A program made the translations under genes and the position numbers. Below, piece by piece: positions 46,011 to 52,625 of a stretch of 52,625 nucleotides of DNA. Origin of the DNA: an uncultured Pelagibacteraceae bacterium (GTDB lineage Bacteria > Pseudomonadota > Alphaproteobacteria > Pelagibacterales > Pelagibacteraceae); the NCBI GenBank assembly GCA_902566705.1, contig CACFJT010000008.1, forward strand, positions 1-52,625, written 5' to 3'. The first letter of the stretch is position 1. Every line of letters begins with the position of its first letter. The notes under the pieces were generated by a model, which searched no databases, was not told where the DNA came from, and saw only the letters and a list, made by a program, of their open reading frames with translations.

Positions 46011-47390
46011 TTAAGATGCCGCTCTATCTGCATTTTTTGAATACGAGCTATTCTTTTTAATCTCATCTGATATCAAAAATGCCAATTCTAGAGCTTGATT
46101 TCCATTAAGTCTTGGATCACAGTGGGTATGGTATCTAGAAGATAAATCTTTCTCGGATATTTTTTGAGCACCTCCTATACATTCAGTCACATCTTGACCA
46201 GTCAATTCGATATGTAAACCTCCTGCATAACTTCCTTCACTTTGATGACATGCAAAGACTTCTTTTACTTCTTTCAAAACACTATTGAATGGTCTTGTTT
46301 TAAATCCTGTTGCAGCTTTAATCGTATTTCCATGACAAGGATCGCATGACCAAATAACATTTAAACCTTCTTTTTTAATAGCTCTAATTAATTTTGGTAA
46401 AAATTTTGAAACATTATCTGCACCAAATCTAGAAATTAAAGTAATTTTACCTTTTTCATTCTTTGGATTTATACGATTACAAAGATTAATTAAGTCATCA
46501 GATTTTAAAGTTGGTCCACATTTGATACCAATTGGATTTTCTATACCTCTACAAAACTCAACATGACCACCATCTAATTGTCGAGTTCTATCTCCAATCC
46601 AAACAAAATGAGCTGAAGTATCATGATTTTCACCAGTAGTAGAGTCTGTTCTGGTCATAGACTCCTCAAAAGGTAGAAGTAAAGCTTCATGTGATGTCCA
46701 AAAATTTACTGTGTACAGTCTGTTATTAAAATCTGAAGTAATTCCACATGCTCTCATAAAAGCTATAGCATCAGCAATTTTATCTTCAAGATCTTTAAAT
46801 TTTTTAGCTTGTGGACTTTTTTTAATATAATCTAAATTCCATAAGTGGACTTTGTTTAAATCTGCAAAACCTCCTTTTGAAAAAGCTCTAATAAGATTTA
46901 GAGTTGCGGCTGATTGCGAATAAGCTTTAAACAATCTTTTAGGATCTGGAATCCTAGCTTTTTCAGTAAACTCCATTGCATTTATGTTATCACCTAAATA
47001 ACTAGGTAGTTCTAAGCCATCTTTTATTTCTGTTGGGGCACTTCTAGGTTTTGAAAATTGACCTGCTATCCTTCCAACTTTTACAACAGGTAACGAAGCT
47101 GAGTAAGTTAAGACTAACGACATTTGCAACATTAGTTTAAATGTATCTCGAATATTATCTGGATTGAATTCTGCAAAACTTTCTGCACAGTCTCCGCCTT
47201 GAAGTAAGAAAGCTTTTCCATCTACAACATCAGCTAACTGACTTTTAAGATGTCTTGTTTCTCCTGCAAAGACCAAGGGAGGGAATGTTCCAATTTTATC
47301 TAATACCTTGTCCAGTTCTTTTTTATCTGGATAATCAGGTATGTGTTTAACTGGATATTTTCTCCAACTATTTTTTTTCCAACTTTTCAT
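46011..47390 (-). CDS. DAHP synthase, class II
   Basis: From the ATG at 47390 the product has 459 residues, the size of plant-like class II enzymes. It contains FLLQGGDCAESF, VKVGRIAGQFSKPRSAPTE, IWSCDPCHGNTI and HIELTGQDVTECIGG, with the Cys, His, Glu and Asp metal ligands. It makes DAHP from PEP and erythrose-4-phosphate, the first shikimate step. A TAGG ribosome-binding site lies 6 bases before this ATG; the TTG six bases further upstream would abut TAGG directly and is rejected. Confidence 0.95.
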   Translation of the reverse strand: MKSWKKNSWRKYPVKHIPDYPDKKELDKVLDKIGTFPPLVFAGETRHLKSQLADVVDGKAFLLQGGDCAESFAEFNPDNIRDTFKLMLQMSLVLTYSASLPVVKVGRIAGQFSKPRSAPTEIKDGLELPSYLGDNINAMEFTEKARIPDPKRLFKAYSQSAATLNLIRAFSKGGFADLNKVHLWNLDYIKKSPQAKKFKDLEDKIADAIAFMRACGITSDFNNRLYTVNFWTSHEALLLPFEESMTRTDSTTGENHDTSAHFVWIGDRTRQLDGGHVEFCRGIENPIGIKCGPTLKSDDLINLCNRINPKNEKGKITLISRFGADNVSKFLPKLIRAIKKEGLNVIWSCDPCHGNTIKAATGFKTRPFNSVLKEVKEVFACHQSEGSYAGGLHIELTGQDVTECIGGAQKISEKDLSSRYHTHCDPRLNGNQALELAFLISDEIKKNSSYSKNADRAAS

Positions 47391-47425
47391 TTTCAACCTA
47401 AAAGTGTTTTAGCAGAGTTTATAGT

Positions 47426-49246
47426 TTATTCAACAGTGACAGATTTAGCTAAATTTCTTGGCTTATCAATATCGTAACCTTTTTTTAGAGCTGAATAATA
47501 AGCTAATTTTTGAAGAGGTATTGTTAAAAGAAATGGAAGTAGGTCATCGTTAGTATTTTCTACTTCGATCGTTTCCCAAATATTTTCTGACACAACTTCA
47601 TCTTTACTCTTATTTGTTATTAATAATACCTTTGCACCTCTGGCTATGACTTCCTGCATGTTAGAAATAGTTTTTTTATAATAATTATCTCTTGGAGCCA
47701 AAACTACTACTGGCATACCCTCTTCAATTAAAGCTAATGGTCCATGTTTCATTTCACCAGCTGGATATCCCTCTGCATGAACATAAGAAAGTTCTTTTAA
47801 TTTTAAAGCACCCTCTAAAGCTATGGGATAAGAAAAACCTCTACCTAAAAACATTGAACCCTTGGCTTCATTAAAAGTCGATGATATTGCTTGGATGTCG
47901 TTGTCATGTAATAAAGTTTTTTCTATTAAGCTAGGCAGGTTTTTTAAGTCTTTAATCTTTCTTTGATAAACTTTTTTATCAATTTCATTTCTCAATGATC
48001 CAAGCTTAAGTGCTAATATATATAAAACAAGTATTTGACCTAAAAATGCTTTCGTTGATGCAACTCCAATTTCAGGACCACAATGAATAGGTAAAACGAA
48101 ATTAGAATTTCTTGCAATTGAGCTTTCAATCACATTAACAACAGCACATGTTTTCATGTTATTTTTGTTACAAAGATCTAAAGCTGCATAAGTATCAGCA
48201 GTTTCACCTGATTGTGAAACAAAAATATAAAAACTATCTTTTTTAAACCTATTTTTTCTATATCTAAACTCTGACGCTATATCTATATTTACATCAAGAG
48301 TTGTAAGTTCTTCGAACCAATATTTGGCCATTAAACAAGAATGATATGCTGTACCACAACCAATTAAAGTTATTGAATTAATTTCTTCAATTTTCCAAGG
48401 AAAATTAAATATATTTATTTCTTTATTAACATTGTCTACATATTCTTTTATTCCAGTTTTAATTGTTTTTGGTTGCTCTTCAATTTCTTTAGCCATAAAA
48501 TGTTTATATTCACCTTTGTCATAACTTGCTTCATCTGATGACAATTCTAGAATTTTTTTATTAACTTTTTTCCCTTTTTCATTAAAAAAAAGAATTTGGT
48601 CTTTTTTGACAATACAAAATTCACCGTCATCAAGATAGGTGATTTTATTAGTCATTGATTTTAAAGCGTAAGAATCGGATCCAAGATAATTTTCATTTGG
48701 GCCATAACCAACAGCCAGAGGGGATCCTCTTCTTGCTCCAACAATTAAATCTGGTAGATCTTTAAAAACAACTCCAAGAGCAAAACTACCATGAAGTTGT
48801 TTTAAAGTTTTTGTTATAGCTTCCTCAAGCTCTGTAGTTTTCAAATTTTCCGTTATCAAATGAACAATTACTTCTGAGTCTGTTTGAGATTTAAAATTGT
48901 GGCCTTTATTAATTAAATATTTTTTTAATATTGTTGAGTTTTCAATAATTCCATTATGAACAACTGAAACATTGTGAGATGAGTGTGGATGAGCATTTAC
49001 GCTGTTAGGAATTCCGTGAGTAGCCCATCTAACATGTCCAATTCCAATATTTCCTTTAAAATTTTTTAAATCAAAATTATTTTCTAAATTATCTACTCTG
49101 CCCTGCAATTTTACTTCGTTAATTTTACCATTTGAAAGTGTAGCTAAACCAGCTGAGTCATAACCTCTATACTCTAATTTTTTTAAAGAGTTAATTATAT
49201 TAGATGATACAGGTTTGTTACTTGATATTCCTATTATTCCACACAT
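47426..49246 (-). CDS. glmS: Glutamine-fructose-6-phosphate aminotransferase
   Basis: The 606-residue product has the N-terminal nucleophile Cys2 (MCGIIGISSN), the glutaminase domain through about 240 and two SIS sugar-isomerase domains (GCGTAYHSCLMAKYWFE and SQSGETADT, then LGRGFSYPIALEGALKLKE). It makes glucosamine-6-phosphate, the entry to UDP-GlcNAc. It follows the lone GlmU acetyltransferase domain after 3 bases, so two amino-sugar steps are in one operon. No ribozyme leader is visible. Confidence 0.97.
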   Translation of the reverse strand: MCGIIGISSNKPVSSNIINSLKKLEYRGYDSAGLATLSNGKINEVKLQGRVDNLENNFDLKNFKGNIGIGHVRWATHGIPNSVNAHPHSSHNVSVVHNGIIENSTILKKYLINKGHNFKSQTDSEVIVHLITENLKTTELEEAITKTLKQLHGSFALGVVFKDLPDLIVGARRGSPLAVGYGPNENYLGSDSYALKSMTNKITYLDDGEFCIVKKDQILFFNEKGKKVNKKILELSSDEASYDKGEYKHFMAKEIEEQPKTIKTGIKEYVDNVNKEINIFNFPWKIEEINSITLIGCGTAYHSCLMAKYWFEELTTLDVNIDIASEFRYRKNRFKKDSFYIFVSQSGETADTYAALDLCNKNNMKTCAVVNVIESSIARNSNFVLPIHCGPEIGVASTKAFLGQILVLYILALKLGSLRNEIDKKVYQRKIKDLKNLPSLIEKTLLHDNDIQAISSTFNEAKGSMFLGRGFSYPIALEGALKLKELSYVHAEGYPAGEMKHGPLALIEEGMPVVVLAPRDNYYKKTISNMQEVIARGAKVLLITNKSKDEVVSENIWETIEVENTNDDLLPFLLTIPLQKLAYYSALKKGYDIDKPRNLAKSVTVE

Positions 49247-49249
49247 TTT

Positions 49250-49861
49250 CTATTTTTTCTTTCGTCTATAATTTTTAATTTCTAATTGTGGCGATCTTGT
49301 TAATACTAAAGATTTTTTTTTAACGTTTTTTGTTATTGCTGATCCAGCTCCAACAATACTACCTTCGTTTATAGTTATTGGAGCGATCAACGAAGAATTT
49401 GAACCTATAAATACTTTATCCTTAATTTTTGTTTTATTTTTATTAACTCCATCATAATTGCAAGTAATTGTGCCTGCACCAATATTTACTGAATTTCCAA
49501 TTTGAGTATCTCCAATATAAGATAGATGATTTATTTTTGACTTATTTCCTACACTGCTTTTTTTTATCTCAACAAAATTACCTACTTTAGTTCCATCTCT
49601 TAAAATTGTACCAGGTCTTATTCTAGCATACGGACCTATTTCAACTTTATTCTCAACTTTACAAGATTCTAAATGTGAAAAAGATTTTATAATTACATTA
49701 TTCCCAATTTTGACCTTAGAACCAATAACAACATAAGGTTCTATAGTTACGTTTTTTCCAATCTTAGTATCTTTTGAAAAAAAAATAGTTTCAGGACCCA
49801 ACATCTTTACACCTGATTTTATAAATTTCTCTCTTAGTTTTTTTTGATTTAAAACTTCCAT
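49250..49861 (-). CDS. Stand-alone acetyltransferase domain of GlmU
   Basis: The 203-residue protein matches only the C-terminal left-handed beta-helix half of GlmU; the N-terminal uridylyltransferase (about 230 residues) is missing. With a constant shift of 251 from E. coli numbering, all seven key residues are present: Arg82, Lys100, His112, Tyr115, Asn126, Asn135 and Lys141. It should therefore acetylate glucosamine-1-phosphate. It lies before glmS. A promoter must sit in the 68-base gap to the divergent phosphatase gene. The uridylyl step must be encoded elsewhere. Confidence 0.87.
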   Translation of the reverse strand: MEVLNQKKLREKFIKSGVKMLGPETIFFSKDTKIGKNVTIEPYVVIGSKVKIGNNVIIKSFSHLESCKVENKVEIGPYARIRPGTILRDGTKVGNFVEIKKSSVGNKSKINHLSYIGDTQIGNSVNIGAGTITCNYDGVNKNKTKIKDKVFIGSNSSLIAPITINEGSIVGAGSAITKNVKKKSLVLTRSPQLEIKNYRRKKK

Positions 49862-49929
49862 TTAGAATTGATTTACATTAAGTATATAAATTGATTAATT
49901 CACAATTTATTTCTTTAAAATACTTTTAA

Positions 49930-50610
49930 ATGAAACAGAAATTTACAGTTTTATTCGACTTAGACGGTACCTTGGTAGATACTGCTCCAGATTTAATGCT
50001 TGCTCACAATCATGTAATGAAGAAATTTGGATATCCAACTAAGTCTCTTAATGATTTGAAAAACACTGTTGGACAAGGAGCAGGTGTTATGATTGGTAGA
50101 TCTATTTGGAGCCAGGCTAAAAAAGAGCTTACTTCTATTGATGAAAAAATAAGAAATGAAATGACAGATGAATTTATTTCGTATTATGGAAAGAATATTT
50201 TAAACGAAAGTACACTAATTAAAGGTGTAAAGGATTTTTTAAATTGGTGTAAAAAAGAAAATATATCAATGGCTGTCTGTACAAATAAAACCGAACATCT
50301 TGCAGTTGATCTTTTAAAAAAAATTGGAATATATAATTACTTTGAATATGTTGCTGGTTACAACACATTTAGTTATTGCAAACCTGATCCAAGACACATT
50401 ACCTCAGTTATTGAAATTTTAAATGGTGATAAAAATAAATCCATTATGATTGGTGATAGCGAGTCAGATGCTAATGCAGCTAAAGGTGCAGAAATCCCGA
50501 TGATTTTGTTAGAAGATGGATATACGGAAAAAAAAATTGATGAAATTCATCATAATCACTTAGTTAAAGACTTTGTGGGTATAGAAAAAATCATATCTAA
50601 GTATCTTTAA
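49930..50610 (+). CDS. gph: Phosphoglycolate phosphatase-like HAD hydrolase
   Basis: The 226-residue product has HAD motif I FDLDGTLVDTAPDL (residues 9-22), a four-helix cap, motif II AVCTNKT, and MIGDSESDANAAKGA near the end. The pattern fits Gph, which hydrolyses 2-phosphoglycolate, though other small sugar phosphates are possible. The gph-glmU-glmS neighbourhood is known in alphaproteobacteria, which supports both calls. Confidence 0.8.
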   Translation: MKQKFTVLFDLDGTLVDTAPDLMLAHNHVMKKFGYPTKSLNDLKNTVGQGAGVMIGRSIWSQAKKELTSIDEKIRNEMTDEFISYYGKNILNESTLIKGVKDFLNWCKKENISMAVCTNKTEHLAVDLLKKIGIYNYFEYVAGYNTFSYCKPDPRHITSVIEILNGDKNKSIMIGDSESDANAAKGAEIPMILLEDGYTEKKIDEIHHNHLVKDFVGIEKIISKYL

Positions 50611-50662
50611 TATTGATTAATTTATTTTAACTATTAAAACAAAATTTAACACTGGAGTTATT

Positions 50663-52165
50663 TTGTTATTGCATACAGTTAAAGTATACCCATCAAAGAT
50701 TCATCTTCCTAAGAAGAAACAACTTGCATGGAAAATTGCAGAAATAGCTAGTGACAATGCTAAATTAAATAAAGACGCAATTGAAATGGTTATTAACAGA
50801 ATTATTGATAATGCATCCGTTGCCATTGCTTCATTAAACAGAAAGCCAGTAATCTCATCTAGAGAAATGGCTTTAAAACATTCTAGAAAAAATGGTGCTA
50901 CTTTATTTGGAATTAATTCAAAATTAAAATTTGATTGTGAATGGGCTGCATGGTCCAACGGAACTGCTGTTAGAGAATTAGATTTTCATGACACATTTTT
51001 AGCGGCTGACTATAGCCATCCGGGTGATAATATACCTCCACTTATAAGTGTTGCACAACAAACAAAAAAAAGTGGTTTAGATCTTTTAAGAGGTATAATT
51101 ACCGCTTACGAGGTACAAGTTAATTTGGTTAAAGGTATTTGTTTACACAAACATAAAGTAGATCACATTGCTCATTTAGGGCCAAGTGTAGCTGCTGGTT
51201 TGGGTGCAATGTTAAAATTAAATACTGAAACAATTTATCAGGCTATTCAACAAGCATTGCATACAACTATATCTACAAGACAATCTAGAAAAGGAGAAAT
51301 TTCAAGTTGGAAAGCTTATGCACCTGCACATGCTAGTAAGCTTGCGATTGAAGCTGTAGATAGGGCTATGAGAGGTGAAGGTGCTCCTAGTCCAATTTAT
51401 GAAGGTGAAGATAGTGTAATAGCAAGAATATTAGACGGTAAAAAAGCAAACTACAGAGTCCCTTTACCAAAAAAAGGGGAGGTGAAAAAAGCTATTCTAG
51501 AGACTTATACAAAAGAATATTCTGCTGAATATCAATCTCAGGCGTTGATAGATTTGGCAAAGAAGCTGAAAACAAAAATTCCTAATTTAAATCAAATAAA
51601 AAAAATCAATATTTTTACCAGTCATCATACACATTATGTTATCGGGACAGGTGCTAATGATCCACAAAAAATGGATCCTAACGCTAGCAGAGAAACGCTT
51701 GACCATTCTATAATGTATATTTTTGCAGTGGCTTTAGAAGATGGAGATTGGCACCATGTAAAATCTTATAGTAAATCAAGAGCAAACAGAAAAAGTACAA
51801 TTAAAATTTGGAGATCAATAAAAACCTTTGAAGATAAAAAATGGACAAGAAAATATCATGATCCAAATCCAAAAAATAAATCATTTGGTGCTAAAGTCGT
51901 CGTAATTTTAAAGAATGGAAAAAAAATATCAGAAAAGCTTGATAGAGCAGATGCTCATCCTTATGGAAATAGACCATTTAAGAGAGAAAATTATATTAAT
52001 AAATTTTTAAATTTAACTAATGGTATTTTAGATAAGAAAGAAAGTAATCGTTTTATAAAAACAGTACAAAATCTAAAAAAATTAAAATCTGGCCATCTTC
52101 ATAAATTGAACATTGAGGTAAAACGAAATAAATTAAATCGAAATAACAAAAAAGGAGTCTTTTAA
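50663..52165 (+). CDS. prpD: 2-methylcitrate dehydratase (MmgE/PrpD family)
   Basis: The 500-residue product has the PrpD features [37 protein letters not shown] and [18 protein letters not shown]. It dehydrates 2-methylcitrate in propionate breakdown. The start is a TTG at 50663 with GGAG 5 bases before it; no ATG fits better. The gene ends in a one-base overlap with prpB, which fixes its place in the methylcitrate pathway. Confidence 0.9.
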   Translation: MLLHTVKVYPSKIHLPKKKQLAWKIAEIASDNAKLNKDAIEMVINRIIDNASVAIASLNRKPVISSREMALKHSRKNGATLFGINSKLKFDCEWAAWSNGTAVRELDFHDTFLAADYSHPGDNIPPLISVAQQTKKSGLDLLRGIITAYEVQVNLVKGICLHKHKVDHIAHLGPSVAAGLGAMLKLNTETIYQAIQQALHTTISTRQSRKGEISSWKAYAPAHASKLAIEAVDRAMRGEGAPSPIYEGEDSVIARILDGKKANYRVPLPKKGEVKKAILETYTKEYSAEYQSQALIDLAKKLKTKIPNLNQIKKINIFTSHHTHYVIGTGANDPQKMDPNASRETLDHSIMYIFAVALEDGDWHHVKSYSKSRANRKSTIKIWRSIKTFEDKKWTRKYHDPNPKNKSFGAKVVVILKNGKKISEKLDRADAHPYGNRPFKRENYINKFLNLTNGILDKKESNRFIKTVQNLKKLKSGHLHKLNIEVKRNKLNRNNKKGVF

Positions 52166-52625
52166 TGCATTTTGTAGAAAAAGAACCTAGTAAAAAAAGA
52201 TTAGATTTCGATCAAAAATTAAAATCGAATAAAATTTTAAGAATCCCAGGTGCCTATAATCCACTCACAGCAAAGTTAATAGAGGAAATTGGATATGATG
52301 GAGTTTATGTTTCTGGTGGAGTAATGGCTAATGATCTTGGATTTCCTGACATTGGTTTAACAACACTACAAGATGTAAGTACTAGATCATATTTAATTTC
52401 AAGAGTTACAAATCTTCCAACAATAGTGGATATAGATACAGGATTTAAATCCTGTAAAGAAACTATAGAAACATTTGAAGAATTTGGAATAACAGGTGTT
52501 CATTTAGAAGATCAGATTGAGAGAAAAAGATGTGGGCATCTTGATAACAAGGAGCTTATTTCAACTGATGATATGATTAAAAAAATTAAAGAATGTGTTG
52601 CAGCAAAAAAAGACCAAAATTTTAA
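52165..52625 (+). CDS. prpB: 2-methylisocitrate lyase, N-terminal part (runs off the right edge)
   Basis: From an ATG overlapping the prpD stop (TAATG), 153 codons are visible. They contain RIPGAYNPLTAKLIEEIGYD, YVSGGVMANDLGFPDIG, IVDIDTGF and the lyase signature KRCGHL with its catalytic Cys. It splits 2-methylisocitrate to pyruvate and succinate. AAAGGAG lies 8 bases before the ATG. The C-terminal half is outside the window. Confidence 0.92.
   Translation, partial: MHFVEKEPSKKRLDFDQKLKSNKILRIPGAYNPLTAKLIEEIGYDGVYVSGGVMANDLGFPDIGLTTLQDVSTRSYLISRVTNLPTIVDIDTGFKSCKETIETFEEFGITGVHLEDQIERKRCGHLDNKELISTDDMIKKIKECVAAKKDQNF

Noticed and set aside
1..52625. CRISPR arrays, insertion sequences, rRNA genes and riboswitch-like leaders.
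   Set aside because: I looked for regularly spaced repeats, transposase or integrase motifs, rRNA sequence and long structured leaders, and saw none; every gap is under 170 bases.

Overview
The window is about 30% G+C by eye, very compact, and reads as a SAR11-type (Candidatus Pelagibacter) marine alphaproteobacterium. The evidence is the extreme AT richness, the near absence of intergenic DNA, many one-base TAATG gene junctions, the alphaproteobacterial order purC-purS-purQ-purL-bolA-grxD, and the SAR11-like gene set. This assignment is inferred from gene content; no database was consulted.

Region 1 (1-22735, minus strand) is one nearly unbroken translation and transcription super-cluster. 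In transcription order it runs tRNA-Tyr, tRNA-Gly, tuf, tRNA-Trp, secE, nusG, rplK, rplA, rplJ, rplL, rpoB, rpoC, rpsL, rpsG, fusA, rpsJ, then rplC to rplF, which runs off the left edge. The beta, str, S10 and spc operons are fused. The tuf copy usually found after fusA is absent. The spaces that carry ribosomal-protein feedback leaders in other bacteria are mostly reduced to 0-6 bases. Two non-coding stretches survive inside it: a 168-base gap before rpsL with two perfect hairpins, and a 57-base rplL-rpoB gap with a perfect 10-bp inverted repeat.

Region 2 (22864-32132) is the accessory zone and is punctuated by tRNA genes. It holds rlmB and tRNA-Thr. Next comes a five-gene minus-strand cluster of small exported or membrane proteins, including three paralogues of one secreted two-cysteine family and a zinc-ribbon membrane protein. 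nadK and tRNA-Leu follow, then a two-gene plus-strand cassette for glucosylglycerate (gpgP-like, gpgS), then a GT87-like membrane protein, a gamma-glutamylcyclotransferase-like protein and a CinA-domain protein. A decayed copy of the 5' half of tRNA-Leu lies just after gpgS, so the cassette is bracketed by tRNA-derived direct repeats. An 18-base element recurs 12-16 bases before the start codons in the small-protein cluster.

Region 3 (32153-39380, plus strand) is one operon: sfsA, map, purB, purC, purS, purQ, purL, bolA, grxD. It makes purines and includes a three-subunit FGAM synthetase and a BolA/Grx4 iron-sulfur pair.

Region 4 (39377-49861, minus strand) runs in transcription order as a stand-alone GlmU acetyltransferase domain, glmS, class II DAHP synthase, nadE, cysS, cimA, a DUF1989 protein, trmJ, rpsD and a SAM methyltransferase. 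Region 5 (49930-52625, plus strand) has a phosphoglycolate phosphatase-like gene followed by prpD and the start of prpB (2-methylcitrate cycle).

No CRISPR array, insertion sequence, integrase or rRNA gene was seen. No gene-free stretch exceeds 300 bases; the longest is 9973-10140.
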